Assembly: GCA_031425195.1 (NCBI GenBank)
Contig: JANPIX010000013.1
Coordinates: forward strand, 112,342 to 176,341
Direction: 5' to 3'
DNA length: 64,000 nucleotides
Source: JANPIX01 sp031425195
Lineage (GTDB): Bacteria; Pseudomonadota; Alphaproteobacteria; Rhodobacterales; Rhodobacteraceae
Shown here: in pieces, positions 1 through 8,967 of the stretch
Layout of the letters: each line of letters starts with the position of its first letter
How positions within the stretch are numbered: position 1 is the stretch's first letter
Translations under genes and position numbers: made by a program
Notes under the pieces: generated by a model
Databases searched by the model: none
What the model was told of the DNA's origin: nothing
Seen by the model: the letters and a program-made list of their open reading frames with translations, nothing else

Positions 1-39
1 TGACCACACCCCACGCACCGAACAGACACAGGTCGCGCC

Positions 40-609
40 ATGACACCAAAACAGAAAACCGCAACCATGCTGGGCGGATTTGCGGCGGTCATGCTGTCGC
101 TATCGTTTGCTGCAGTGCCGTTCTACGACTGGTTCTGCCGCACAACAGGGTTCGCTGGCACCACATTGGTGGCCGAAACCGGACCCGATCAGGTCCTTGA
201 CCAGACCATCCGGATCCGCTTTGACGCCTCGCTCGAGGCGGGCATGCCGTGGGAATTTCGCCCCGTCGTCCATTCCATGGATTTGCGCATCGGCGAAACC
301 GGCCTCGCGTTTTACGAGGCTTACAACCCGACCGACCGTATCGTGGCAGGCACGGCAAGCTATAACGTGACCCCCGACGCCGCCGGCGGCTTTTTCACCA
401 AGATCGCCTGCTTCTGTTTTACCGAACAGATACTGCAACCGGGCGAACGGGTTCAGATGCCCGTGACGTTCTTTGTCGACCCGTCCATCGTGGTGGATGA
501 CGAAGGCAAGTTCGTCAAGGAAATCACCCTGTCCTACACGTTCCATGAAACCGCATTGACCGAAGAACAGGCCGCCCTTGAACAGGCCGTCCCGAACGCG
601 GTAAACTGA
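40..609 (+). CDS. ctaG: Cytochrome c oxidase assembly protein CtaG (Cox11 family)
   Basis: This 189-residue protein is the Cox11/CtaG copper chaperone that delivers copper to the CuB site of cytochrome c oxidase subunit I. One N-terminal membrane helix lies at about residues 9-28, followed by a periplasmic beta domain. The copper-binding CFCF motif is at residues 124-127, followed by TEQ, which is the family signature. The length is normal. It lies 24 bases before ctaE, the usual cytochrome oxidase cluster order in alphaproteobacteria. The first three bases of the window (TGA) could be the stop of the preceding gene of that cluster, but nothing else of it is visible. Confidence 0.96.
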   Translation: MTPKQKTATMLGGFAAVMLSLSFAAVPFYDWFCRTTGFAGTTLVAETGPDQVLDQTIRIRFDASLEAGMPWEFRPVVHSMDLRIGETGLAFYEAYNPTDRIVAGTASYNVTPDAAGGFFTKIACFCFTEQILQPGERVQMPVTFFVDPSIVVDDEGKFVKEITLSYTFHETALTEEQAALEQAVPNAVN

Positions 610-633
610 CAAAAAGACGCAAGGAAACCAACG

Positions 634-1434
634 ATGGCCCATGCCAAGAACCACGATTACCATATTCTCCCGCCGTCCATCTGGCCATTCATGGCAGCGG
701 TCAGCGCCTTTGCCATGTTGTTCGGCGCGGTTCTGTGGATGCACGACATGGGTCCCTGGCTTGGCCTGATCGGGCTTGCCGGTGTCTTGTACGTGATGTT
801 CGCATGGTGGTCCGAAGTGGTCCACGAGGCGCAGACCGGCGATCACACCCCCGTCGTGCGGATAGGCCTGCGGTATGGCTTCATCATGTTCATCATGTCG
901 GAGGTTATGTTCTTTGCCGCATGGTTCTGGGCCTTCTTCAAGAATGCGCTCTATCCCATGGGGCCGCAAAGCCCGGCTATCGATGGCATCTGGCCGCCCG
1001 CCGGCATCGAAACATTCGACCCGTGGCACCTGCCCCTGATCAACACGCTGATCCTGCTGTGTTCGGGCGCTGCCGCGACATGGGCACACCATGCGCTGGT
1101 GCATGAAAACAACCGCAAGGATCTGCAGAACGGGCTTATTCTGGCCATCGTGCTGGGGATGCTGTTCACGGTGTTTCAGGTATATGAATACAGCCACGCC
1201 GCCTTTGGTTTTGCCGACGGCATCTATCCTTCGACGTTCTACATGGCGACAGGGTTCCACGGCTTTCATGTTCTGATCGGCACGATCTTTCTGGGCGTCT
1301 GCCTGCTCCGCGCGCGGGCCGGGCATTTCACCCCCGAAAAGCACATCGGGTTTGAGGCTGCCGCCTGGTATTGGCACTTTGTCGATGTGGTCTGGCTGTT
1401 CCTGTTCGCCGCGATTTACGTCTGGGGCCGCTGA
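634..1434 (+). CDS. ctaE: Cytochrome c oxidase subunit III
   Basis: This 266-residue polytopic membrane protein is subunit III (CoxC/CtaE) of the aa3-type haem-copper oxidase. It starts MAHAKNHDYH and shows the expected seven hydrophobic segments. Typical subunit III features include the WWSEVVHEA segment and the C-terminal WYWHFVDVVW helix. A purine-rich AAGGAAA lies shortly before the ATG. It follows ctaG and precedes SURF1, so the three genes serve oxidase biogenesis. A hairpin with a T-run directly after the stop suggests that part of the transcription ends here. Confidence 0.97.
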   Translation: MAHAKNHDYHILPPSIWPFMAAVSAFAMLFGAVLWMHDMGPWLGLIGLAGVLYVMFAWWSEVVHEAQTGDHTPVVRIGLRYGFIMFIMSEVMFFAAWFWAFFKNALYPMGPQSPAIDGIWPPAGIETFDPWHLPLINTLILLCSGAAATWAHHALVHENNRKDLQNGLILAIVLGMLFTVFQVYEYSHAAFGFADGIYPSTFYMATGFHGFHVLIGTIFLGVCLLRARAGHFTPEKHIGFEAAAWYWHFVDVVWLFLFAAIYVWGR

Positions 1435-1452
1435 TCCCATTCGGCCCAAGCA

Positions 1453-1480
1453 AGGCGCAGGTTTCGGCCTGCGCCTTTTT
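1453..1480 (+). terminator. Rho-independent terminator after ctaE
   Basis: A perfect 8-bp stem (AGGCGCAG at 1453-1460 pairing with CTGCGCCT at 1469-1476) encloses an 8-base loop and runs into TTTTTCT. It lies 18 bases after the ctaE stop and 20 bases before the SURF1 start. It probably terminates or attenuates the oxidase transcript. Confidence 0.8.
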
Positions 1481-1499
1481 CTATTGGAGTGTTCCGTCA

Positions 1500-2168
1500 A
1501 TGCGCCGCCTGCTTGTTCCCTTGATCTTTGGCCTTGCAGGTGCGGCGATTCTGGTCGGACTGGGTATTTGGCAGTTGCAGCGTCTTTCCTGGAAAGAGGC
1601 GATCCTTGCCGACATCGACGCGCGGATCGTGGCGGCACCCGTGGCCCTTCCAGCCGTGATCGACCCCGAACGTGACCGTTACCTTCCCGTTGTCGTCGAA
1701 GGCCGGTTCACCGGGCAAGAGGTTGATGTTCTGACCAGCGGCAAGTTCGAAGGTGTGGGCTACCGCGTGATTGCCGCGATGGAAACTGCAGACGGGCGGC
1801 GCATTCTGGTTGATCGCGGCTTTCTGCCCGAAGCCGACCGCGCCACACAACGGCCTGCGAGCATGGCCCGCGTGACCGGCAATCTGCACTGGCCCAATGA
1901 GACCGACAGTTTCACGCCCCCGCCTGACACCACGACAGGCATCTGGTTCGCGCGCGACGTGCCCGCCTTGGCGGCGGCCCTGAACACCGAACCCGCGTTG
2001 ATCGTGGCCCGTGAGGCGACAGGCGACGGGATCGAACCGCTCCCCATCGACACTTCTCTCATCGCGAATGACCATTTCAACTACGCGATGACATGGTTTT
2101 CGCTGGCGGTTGTATGGTTGGGGATGACAGGGTTCTGGCTATTTCGTATCAGACGCCGGATGGCGTAA
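1500..2168 (+). CDS. SURF1 family cytochrome oxidase biogenesis protein
   Basis: This 222-residue protein belongs to the SURF1/Shy1 family, which helps insert haem a into cytochrome c oxidase subunit I. It has the family's two-helix topology: a helix near residues 5-24 followed by the GIWQLQRLSWKE segment, a periplasmic domain containing GRRILVDRGFLP, and a C-terminal helix ending LFRIRRR. The frame is open upstream to 1371, but the ATG at 1500 gives the canonical MRRLLVPLIFG start. The upstream extension overlaps ctaE and the terminator and was rejected. The ORF stops 11 bases before the thrC start. Confidence 0.93.
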   Translation: MRRLLVPLIFGLAGAAILVGLGIWQLQRLSWKEAILADIDARIVAAPVALPAVIDPERDRYLPVVVEGRFTGQEVDVLTSGKFEGVGYRVIAAMETADGRRILVDRGFLPEADRATQRPASMARVTGNLHWPNETDSFTPPPDTTTGIWFARDVPALAAALNTEPALIVAREATGDGIEPLPIDTSLIANDHFNYAMTWFSLAVVWLGMTGFWLFRIRRRMA

Positions 2169-2179
2169 AGGCTTATGCG

Positions 2180-3565
2180 ATGAATTATATCTCGACCCGG
2201 GGTCAGGCCCCGGCCCTGCGATTTGAAGACACCATGATGACGGGCCTTGCGCGTGACGGGGGGCTGTATGTCCCCGACACCGTGCCCGTGATGACAAAAG
2301 ATCAGATCGCAGCACTGGCGGGTCAGTCGTACGAGGATACCGCCTTTGCCGTCATGCACCCCTATCTGGGCGGCGCATTTGGCGACGACGAATTCCGCCG
2401 TCTCATCGCGCAGGCCTATGCCGGGTTTACCCACCCGGCCCGTGCCCCGATAAAGCAACTCGCCGCCAATCATTTCCTTCTGGAACTGTTCCACGGCCCG
2501 ACGCTGGCGTTCAAGGATTTCGCCATGCAGCTCATCGGGCAGATGATGCAGGCGACGCTCGCCCGCACGGGTGAACGCATCACCATCGTCGGTGCCACCA
2601 GCGGCGACACAGGTTCTGCGGCGATCGAGGCGTTTCGCGGGCTGACGAATGTGGATGTGTTCATCCTGTTCCCGCATGGCCGCGTGTCCGAAGTGCAGCG
2701 GCGGCAGATGACGACACCCGTCGAATCCAACGTTCACGCGCTCGCGATGGACGGCGACTTTGATGATTGTCAGGCTCGCGTCAAAGACATGTTCAACGAT
2801 TTCGCGTTCCGTGATCACGTGCGGCTGGCGGGCGTCAACAGCATCAACTGGGCGCGGGTTCTGGCGCAGGTCGTCTATTACTTCACCAGTGCCGTGTCCC
2901 TTGGCGCGCCGCACCGCCCGGTCAGTTTCACGGTCCCCACCGGCAACTTTGGCGATGTGTTTGCGGGCTACATCGCCCGCAAGATGGGTCTGCCCATAGA
3001 ACGGCTGATCGTGGCGACGAACCATAACGATATCCTGCACCGCGCCCTGTCGACGGGCGATTACCGCCCCACAGGTGTGCAGCCCTCGATCAGCCCCTCG
3101 ATGGACATTCAGGTGTCCAGCAATTTTGAACGGGCGCTGTTCGATGCCTATGACCGCGATGGCGATGCTGTCAGCGCCCTGATGGCCGACTTGAAATCCG
3201 GCGCGTTCCACATCCGCCAAGGCGCCCTGCAGGGCCTTCGCGATACCTTCGCCTCGGGCCGCGCCTCCGAAGATGAAACGCGCGCCACCATCACGCGGGT
3301 CTTTGCGCAGACGGGCGAGGTTCTCTGCCCCCATTCCGCCGTTGCCGTCCATGTGGCCGAACAGCATCTTGGGCACACACCCATGATCACGCTGGCCACC
3401 GCCCATCCGGCCAAGTTTCCCGATGCCGTTCAGGCCGCCATGGGCCAGCGCCCCGCGCTGCCGCCCCACATGGCCGCCATGGCGACAGCGCCCGAACGGC
3501 TGACGCGCGTCCCCAATGATCTTGCAGGCCTGCAAGCCCTGATCCGCGAAAGGATTGCCCTTTGA
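2180..3565 (+). CDS. thrC: Threonine synthase
   Basis: This 461-residue PLP enzyme converts O-phosphohomoserine to threonine, the last step of threonine synthesis. It begins MNYISTRG, carries the GLARDGGLY N-terminal signature, and has the PLP lysine at about residue 112 in GPTLAFKDF. A GATSGDTG phosphate-binding loop follows. The frame is open upstream into SURF1 (to 2093), but the ATG at 2180 matches the family start. Its stop overlaps the start of the M16 peptidase by four bases, so the two are probably translationally coupled. LysC, which makes the shared aspartyl phosphate precursor, lies about 10 kb away. Confidence 0.97.
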   Translation: MNYISTRGQAPALRFEDTMMTGLARDGGLYVPDTVPVMTKDQIAALAGQSYEDTAFAVMHPYLGGAFGDDEFRRLIAQAYAGFTHPARAPIKQLAANHFLLELFHGPTLAFKDFAMQLIGQMMQATLARTGERITIVGATSGDTGSAAIEAFRGLTNVDVFILFPHGRVSEVQRRQMTTPVESNVHALAMDGDFDDCQARVKDMFNDFAFRDHVRLAGVNSINWARVLAQVVYYFTSAVSLGAPHRPVSFTVPTGNFGDVFAGYIARKMGLPIERLIVATNHNDILHRALSTGDYRPTGVQPSISPSMDIQVSSNFERALFDAYDRDGDAVSALMADLKSGAFHIRQGALQGLRDTFASGRASEDETRATITRVFAQTGEVLCPHSAVAVHVAEQHLGHTPMITLATAHPAKFPDAVQAAMGQRPALPPHMAAMATAPERLTRVPNDLAGLQALIRERIAL

Positions 3566-4821
3566 CTTTGCGACTTGATACCTTGCCCAACGGTCTGCGC
3601 GTCGTGACCGAACATATGCCGGGCCTTCTGTCCGCCTCGGTCGGGGTCTGGGTCACGGCGGGCGGCCGGCATGAACGGGCCGAACAGAACGGCATCGCCC
3701 ACTTTCTCGAACATATGGCGTTCAAGGGCACCAAGCGCCGGTCGTCCCTGCAGATCGCCGAGGAAATCGAGGATGTCGGCGGTTACATCAACGCCTACAC
3801 CAGCAAGGAAATGACCGCCTATTATGCCCGCGTCCTGTCGGCAGATGTGGCGCTTGCGATGGATGTGATTGCCGACATCGTTCTGAATCCAGTGTTTTCG
3901 CAGGCCGAGATTGAAACCGAACGCCATGTGATCCTGCAGGAAATCGGTCAGGCGCTTGATACGCCCGACGACATCATCTTTGACTGGCTGCAAGAGGCGT
4001 CCTATCCCGACCAACCCTTCGGGCGCACGATCCTTGGGCCGGAAGACAAGGTTGCACGCTTTACGCGCGGTGACCTGACACGCTTTGTGGGCGAAAATTA
4101 CGGCCCCGGCCAGATGATCGTGGCCGCCGCCGGCGGTGTCGATCACGATGCCATTCTGGCTCAGGTTCAGGCCCTGTTCGGCCATCTTGCGCCCCTTGCG
4201 CAGGCCACGCAGCAGGTCGCCCGGTTCCGTGGCACCGAACGGCGCGAGATCAAGGATCTGGAACAGGCCCATATCGCCCTGTCCTTCGATGCACCCGGTT
4301 ACCGCGAACATGATGTCTATGCGGCGCAGCTTTATTCCACGGCGATGGGGGGCGGCATGTCATCCCGCCTGTTTCAGAAGATCCGCGAAGAGCGGGGGCT
4401 GTGCTATTCGATCTTCGCCCAGTCGGCAGCCTATGAAGACACCGGCCAGATCACGATCTATGCCGGAACCTCCGGCGAGGAAATCGGTGACTTGGCACAG
4501 TTGACGATCGACGAATTGAAACGCGCCGCCGATGATATGTCGGATGCCGAAATCAGTCGCGCCCGCGCCCAGATCAAGGCGGGGTTGCTGATGGGTCTGG
4601 AAAGCCCGTCGTCGCGCGCCGAACGGATTGCGCGGCTGTTGTCGATCTGGGGCAGGGTGCCCGACGTGGCCGAGGCCGTGGCCCGCATCGACGCCGTGAC
4701 CACTGCCGACGTGCGCGCCTATGCGGGCAAGCTTTTGCAATCGCAGGCGGCGCTGGCGCTTTATGGTCCGGTGCAGCGCGCCCCGGCACTTGATGTGATA
4801 CGCCAACGGCTTGCGGCCTGA
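3562..4821 (+). CDS. M16 family zinc metallopeptidase (mitochondrial processing peptidase-like)
   Basis: This 419-residue protein is a single-repeat M16B peptidase of the family that gave rise to the mitochondrial processing peptidase. The inverted zinc motif HFLEH is at residues 47-51. The third ligand, Glu at about 127 in ETERHVILQE, lies 76 residues later as the family requires, so it should be catalytically active. It begins with TTG in a TTGA overlap with the thrC stop; the sequence MTLRLDTLPNGLRVVTEHM from that codon is the canonical N-terminus. It is probably a soluble peptidase; its substrate is unknown. Confidence 0.94.
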   Translation: MTLRLDTLPNGLRVVTEHMPGLLSASVGVWVTAGGRHERAEQNGIAHFLEHMAFKGTKRRSSLQIAEEIEDVGGYINAYTSKEMTAYYARVLSADVALAMDVIADIVLNPVFSQAEIETERHVILQEIGQALDTPDDIIFDWLQEASYPDQPFGRTILGPEDKVARFTRGDLTRFVGENYGPGQMIVAAAGGVDHDAILAQVQALFGHLAPLAQATQQVARFRGTERREIKDLEQAHIALSFDAPGYREHDVYAAQLYSTAMGGGMSSRLFQKIREERGLCYSIFAQSAAYEDTGQITIYAGTSGEEIGDLAQLTIDELKRAADDMSDAEISRARAQIKAGLLMGLESPSSRAERIARLLSIWGRVPDVAEAVARIDAVTTADVRAYAGKLLQSQAALALYGPVQRAPALDVIRQRLAA

Positions 4822-5405
4822 TGTTCGGGTTTCGACGCAAGGTCAGGGTCGAAACCGAACGCATGACACTGCGCCTGCCGCAGCACGGCGATTTTCCGGC
4901 ATGGACGGAACTTCGCGATGAAAGCGCCGAATTTCTGGTGCCATGGGAACCGCTGCGCGCCGCCGACCATCTGAGCAGGCGCGCCTTCACCAACCGTGTC
5001 TACTGGGCCGCACGCGCCTATGGTCAGGGCACGGCAGTGCCTTTGCTGATGTTCCGGCGCGGGGACGACACCCTGCTGGGTGCCATCACGCTTGACAATA
5101 TCCGGCGCGGGCCGGTGCAGGCGGGCACGCTTGGCTACTGGATCGGTGCCGCCCATGCCCGCCAGGGCTACATGCGCGAGGCTATTCTGGGGATCGTGCA
5201 TTTTTCCTTTGCCGAACTTGATCTGAGCCGGATCGAAGCCGCCTGCCTGCCCGAAAACGCCCCGTCTCGCGGGGTTCTGGAAAAGACCGGCTTCAAATAC
5301 GAAGGGGTGGCGCAAAGTTACCTGCAGATCAACGGGCGCTGGCGCAACCATGTGCTTTACGCCAATCTGCGGGGGGACAGGCGCGGCAAGACGGACGTGG
5401 GATAG
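4821..5405 (+). CDS. GNAT family N-acetyltransferase (RimJ/RimL type)
   Basis: This 194-residue acetyltransferase resembles the RimJ/RimL subgroup that modifies protein N-termini. Family features are the ERMTLRLPQHGD start, the GYWIGAAHARQGYMREA acetyl-CoA loop, and the ENAPSRGVLEKTGFKYEG C-terminal segment. Its ATG shares one base with the stop of the M16 peptidase gene (TGATG), so the two are co-transcribed and probably coupled. The target is not known; a ribosomal protein is only a family-level guess. Confidence 0.9.
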   Translation: MFGFRRKVRVETERMTLRLPQHGDFPAWTELRDESAEFLVPWEPLRAADHLSRRAFTNRVYWAARAYGQGTAVPLLMFRRGDDTLLGAITLDNIRRGPVQAGTLGYWIGAAHARQGYMREAILGIVHFSFAELDLSRIEAACLPENAPSRGVLEKTGFKYEGVAQSYLQINGRWRNHVLYANLRGDRRGKTDVG

Positions 5406-5411
5406 GTCGGT

Positions 5412-5957
5412 ATGGACATTTTCATAGCCTTGCTGCGCGCCGTCAACGTGGCGGGTGTGAACCGTCTGCCCATGGCCGATTTCCGCGAGGCGTTGGCAAA
5501 GGCGGGTCTGAAATCACCCCAGACCTATGTGCAAAGCGGCAACGTGGTCTGCGGGTCCGACCTGTCGCTGCCACTGGTGTCCGATACGATTGCCGACACG
5601 GTGCTAGCGACCTTTGGATTTCGTCCGCCGGTTCAGGTTCTGACGGCCGCGCAGTTTCAGGCGGCCCTTGCCAGCAACCCGTTCGCCGGGGTCGCCGCTG
5701 CGGCCACACAGGTGCACGGCCTGTTCATGGACCGCGTTCTGCCCGATCAGACGCTGGGCTTTCTGAAATCAGTGGCGGTGCCGGGCGAACAATATGCCGT
5801 CCGGGGCCGGGTGTTGTGGCTCTATCTGCCCGCCGGTTTCGGCCGCTCCAAACTGGCCAAGCGTGTCTTGTCCCTGCCCATCGGCATCACCGCGCGCAAC
5901 CTGCGGTCCATCACGGCGATTGCCGCACTCGCCGCCAGGCGAACAGTGCCGACATGA
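5412..5957 (+). CDS. DUF1697 domain protein
   Basis: This 181-residue cytoplasmic protein matches the DUF1697 family, recognised by the opening FIALLRAVNVAGVNRLPM, the middle TYVQSGNVV, and the C-terminal segment where K is followed by RNLRSITAI. No enzymatic activity is established for the family. The gene sits six bases after the GNAT and its stop overlaps the start of the next gene in an ATGA, so it belongs to the same transcription unit. Length is normal for the family. Confidence 0.88.
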   Translation: MDIFIALLRAVNVAGVNRLPMADFREALAKAGLKSPQTYVQSGNVVCGSDLSLPLVSDTIADTVLATFGFRPPVQVLTAAQFQAALASNPFAGVAAAATQVHGLFMDRVLPDQTLGFLKSVAVPGEQYAVRGRVLWLYLPAGFGRSKLAKRVLSLPIGITARNLRSITAIAALAARRTVPT

Positions 5958-7372
5958 CCCTTACCCCCGCGACACCTGCCTTCCTTGAACGCTTGTCGGC
6001 GCTGCTGCCACCGGGCACCCTGCGTGCCCCCGAACCGCGCCACATCATGGAACCGCGCGGGCGCTGGTCCGGTGTCGGCATGGCCGTCTGTCTGCCCCGC
6101 ACGGCGGATGAGGTGTCGGTGATCCTGCGCGCCTGCGCCGGGGAAAAAGTGGGCGTCGTGCCCTGGGGTGGCGGCACGGGCCTTGTCGGTGGTCAGGTCA
6201 TGACCGAAGGGCCGCAGCCCCTTATCCTGTCGCTGGAACGGATGACGGCGATTCGGGCCATGCTGCCCGATGAAAACGTGGTGATTGCCGAGGCGGGTGT
6301 GATCCTTGAAACCCTGCATCAGGCCGCAGCCACGGTGAACAGGCTGTTCCCCCTGGCGCTCGCCAGTCAGGGCAGTTGCACCATCGGCGGCAACCTTGCC
6401 GCCAATGCCGGCGGGGTCAACGTGCTGCGCTATGGCAACGCGCGGGAATTGTGCCTGGGGGTAGAGGCTGTGATGGCCGACGGCACCATCCTTCACGGCC
6501 TCAAACGCCTCCGCAAGGACAACGCGGGCTATTCGATCCGTGATCTTCTGATCGGGTCGGAAGGCACGCTCGGCATCATCACGGCGGCCAGTCTGCGGCT
6601 GCATCCCCGCCCTGCATCGGAAGGGGCGGCCTTTCTGGTGGTGCCGGACCCAAAGGCGGCACTGGCGCTTCTCGCCTTGGCGCAGGATGAAATGGGGGGT
6701 CTCGTATCGGCCTTCGAACTCATCGGCGGCACGGGCCTGCAATTCCTGTCGGAAACCATGCCACAGGTGCGACAGCCCTTTGCCGTACCGCCCGCGTGGA
6801 TGGTGCTCGTCGATCTGGGTTGCCCCGCCGCAACAGACCCGCAGGCCGCACTGGAACGGTTGGCGCAGGGCGGCATGGCGGCGGGCCTTGTGCTCGACGG
6901 GACCATCGCCCAGTCGGCAGCACAGCGTGCCGAATTCTGGACCCTGCGCGAATGCATCCCGCTTGCCAACCGGGCTATTGGGGCAATCTCCAGCCACGAC
7001 ATTTCGGTGCCGCTGTCCGAAATCCCGGGCTTCATCGACGCTGCCGGACAGGCGCTTGCCCGCCTCGGCACGTTTCGCGTGAACTGTTTTGGCCATCTGG
7101 GCGACGGCAACCTGCATTACAACGTCTTTCCCCCGCCGGGCCAGACCCGCGCCGAACTGGATCATCTGCGCCCCGCCATCAAGACCTGCGTGCATGATCT
7201 GGTGGCGTCATTGGGCGGATCAGTGGCCGCCGAACATGGCGTCGGGCGGTTGAAGACGGGCGATCTGGAACGCTACGGCGACCCTGCAAAGCTGGCCGCC
7301 ATGCGCGCCATCAAAACCGCGCTGGACCCGCTGGGCATTCTGAACCCCGGTGCAGTGCTCGCCGCGATCTGA
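5954..7372 (+). CDS. FAD-binding oxidoreductase, GlcD / D-2-hydroxyacid dehydrogenase type
   Basis: This 472-residue flavoenzyme has an N-terminal FAD-binding (PCMH-type) domain with VVPWGGGTGLVGG and GGNLAANAGG, followed by a vanillyl-alcohol-oxidase-type C-terminal domain containing GHLGDGNLHYN and AEHGVGRLK. This is the GlcD/D-lactate/D-2-hydroxyglutarate dehydrogenase fold, oxidising a 2-hydroxyacid to the 2-ketoacid. The ATG at 5954 lies in an ATGA overlap with the DUF1697 gene; the longer frame from 5816 only reads through that gene. The exact substrate cannot be fixed, since neither a GlcE nor a GlcF partner lies nearby, which argues against the three-subunit glycolate oxidase. Confidence 0.92.
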   Translation: MTLTPATPAFLERLSALLPPGTLRAPEPRHIMEPRGRWSGVGMAVCLPRTADEVSVILRACAGEKVGVVPWGGGTGLVGGQVMTEGPQPLILSLERMTAIRAMLPDENVVIAEAGVILETLHQAAATVNRLFPLALASQGSCTIGGNLAANAGGVNVLRYGNARELCLGVEAVMADGTILHGLKRLRKDNAGYSIRDLLIGSEGTLGIITAASLRLHPRPASEGAAFLVVPDPKAALALLALAQDEMGGLVSAFELIGGTGLQFLSETMPQVRQPFAVPPAWMVLVDLGCPAATDPQAALERLAQGGMAAGLVLDGTIAQSAAQRAEFWTLRECIPLANRAIGAISSHDISVPLSEIPGFIDAAGQALARLGTFRVNCFGHLGDGNLHYNVFPPPGQTRAELDHLRPAIKTCVHDLVASLGGSVAAEHGVGRLKTGDLERYGDPAKLAAMRAIKTALDPLGILNPGAVLAAI

Positions 7373-7386
7373 CGCGGGAATGGAAA

Positions 7387-7410
7387 CCCCGCCGGGGTGA
7401 ACCGGCGGGG
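7387..7410 (+). terminator. GC-rich hairpin after the flavin oxidase gene
   Basis: A perfect 9-bp stem (CCCCGCCGG at 7387-7395 with CCGGCGGGG at 7402-7410) and a 6-base loop lies 14 bases after the stop. No T-run follows, so it may stabilise the 3' end rather than terminate by itself. The remaining sequence up to 7545 has a second weak hairpin (ACCGGG at 7450-7455 with CCCGGT at 7464-7469) and no supported gene. Confidence 0.55.
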
Positions 7411-7545
7411 TGGGGTGGGTAGCTTACGTGTGGTTGCAAGCAACACGTTACCGGGGGGGTGAACCCGGTATCCCTGTTCTAAAGTGATTCTGATGAACAA
7501 GTGGTTAGCGGTTCCTGTCCTGTTCCCACAGCGTCGATGCCTGCT

Positions 7546-8079
7546 TCAATGGCCTTCAAAGGCGCACAGGGCGTGAACCTCCATCCCCATGGCTTCAAGC
7601 CTCTTGCGGCCCCCCAGATCGGGCAGATCAACCACAAAGGCGCAACCGATGACCTTTGCCCCCAACCGTTCCATCAATCGGATGCCCGCCTCGGCGGTGC
7701 CCCCGGTGGCCAGCAGGTCATCCACCAGCAACACGGTTTCACCGGCATGCATCGCATCATCATGCACCTCCACCACCGCCTCGCCGTATTCAAGCGTATA
7801 GGATTGCGAAATGACCGCCCCCGGCAGTTTGCCCTTCTTGCGGATTGGCACGAACCCGGTGGAAAGCTGATGCGCCACCGCGCCGCCAAGGATAAAACCC
7901 CGCGCCTCAAGCCCCGCCACCTTGTCGATCCGCATCCCCGCGTAGGGGGTCAGCAACTGGTCGATCGCCATGCGAAACCCGCGCGCATCCGCGAACAGTG
8001 TCGTCACATCGCGAAACAGAATCCCCTCATGCGGGAAATCCACGATGGTGCGGATATAGTCCTTGACCGTCTTTGCCAT
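7546..8079 (-). CDS. apt: Adenine phosphoribosyltransferase
   Basis: This 177-residue enzyme converts adenine and PRPP to AMP. The PRPP-binding motif VLLVDDLLATGGTA and the GLEARGFILGGAVA loop are both present. The ATG at 8079 (MAKTVKDYIRTI) is preferred over a TTG two codons upstream, because the AAAGG ribosome site is correctly spaced only for the ATG. The gene directly follows mtnP, which releases adenine from methylthioadenosine, so the two genes form a salvage pair. Confidence 0.96.
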   Translation of the reverse strand: MAKTVKDYIRTIVDFPHEGILFRDVTTLFADARGFRMAIDQLLTPYAGMRIDKVAGLEARGFILGGAVAHQLSTGFVPIRKKGKLPGAVISQSYTLEYGEAVVEVHDDAMHAGETVLLVDDLLATGGTAEAGIRLMERLGAKVIGCAFVVDLPDLGGRKRLEAMGMEVHALCAFEGH

Positions 8080-8081
8080 AT

Positions 8082-8954
8082 TCAACCTTTCAACACCCGT
8101 CCTGCCACCGCCGCGAGCTTTGTCACAAGGTCCGGGTCGCGGTGCCCCGGTGCCGTGATGATCGCCGTATCAAGCGCCCGGTCACAGCCGCAGGGGCACG
8201 GCGCGCGTCTTGCATCCAGTTGCGCGGGAAAGGCTGCCACCAAATCCTTCGCCCGGCCTGCATTCGCCGTCAACGTCCGCAGCACGGACCCGACATCCAC
8301 AGCATCATGATCCGCATGCCAACAGTCGAAATCCGTCACCATGCCAACAGAGACATAGCAAAGCTCGGCCTCACGCGCCAGTTTGGCCTCGGGCAGGCCG
8401 GTCATGCCGATCACGTCCGCGCCCCAGCTGCGATACATCCGCGATTCCGCCAGCGTGGAAAACTGCGGCCCTTCCATCGCGAGATAAGTGCCCCTTTCGT
8501 GCAACGCTACACCCGCCTGTTGCCCCGCTGCGGTGATCGACGCCCCCAGCCGGTCACAGGTCGGCCGGGCAAAGGCCACATGCGCCACGCAGCCCGGCCC
8601 AAAGAACGAATTTTCCCGCGCCACTGTGCGGTCGATGTACTGGTCGATCACCACGAAATCACCGGGCGCAAAGTCCGCCCGCAGACTGCCTACGGCGGAT
8701 ACGGCCACAATGTCGGTGCAGCCCAACCGTTTAAGCGCATCCAGATTGGCCCGGTAGGGCACGGTTCCCGGCGTATGCACATGCCCGCGCCCATGCCGGG
8801 GCAAGAATGCCATTGGCCGACCGCCCAACCGCCCCACCAGAATCTGGTCGGACGGGCGGCCCCACGGGGATTTGACTGCCACCCAGGTTGCACCTTCAAG
8901 CCCCTCGATCTCGTACACGCCGGACCCGCCGATGACGCCAATCATGGTTTCCAT
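8082..8954 (-). CDS. mtnP: S-methyl-5'-thioadenosine phosphorylase
   Basis: This 290-residue purine nucleoside phosphorylase cleaves methylthioadenosine to adenine and methylthioribose-1-phosphate. Visible family signatures are the N-terminal IGVIGGSGVYEI, LPRHGRGHVHTP, and the SMTxx-like AMEGPQFSTLAES block with TGLPEAKLAREAELCY. The ATG at 8954 is chosen because AAAGGA lies just upstream; the frame is open to 8978. It ends three bases before the apt ATG. The adenine released is presumably recycled by Apt; no downstream mtnK/mtnA genes for the sugar half are in the window. Confidence 0.95.
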   Translation of the reverse strand: METMIGVIGGSGVYEIEGLEGATWVAVKSPWGRPSDQILVGRLGGRPMAFLPRHGRGHVHTPGTVPYRANLDALKRLGCTDIVAVSAVGSLRADFAPGDFVVIDQYIDRTVARENSFFGPGCVAHVAFARPTCDRLGASITAAGQQAGVALHERGTYLAMEGPQFSTLAESRMYRSWGADVIGMTGLPEAKLAREAELCYVSVGMVTDFDCWHADHDAVDVGSVLRTLTANAGRAKDLVAAFPAQLDARRAPCPCGCDRALDTAIITAPGHRDPDLVTKLAAVAGRVLKG

Positions 8955-8967
8955 CTGCCGATCCTTT

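Noticed and set aside
100..1638. Reverse ORF of 512 codons across ctaG and ctaE
   Set aside because: It is a shadow in a high-GC region; the + strand genes are unambiguous.
7501..8310. + strand ORF opposite apt
   Set aside because: Apt and MtnP are clear on the other strand; the ORF has no similarity to a known family.
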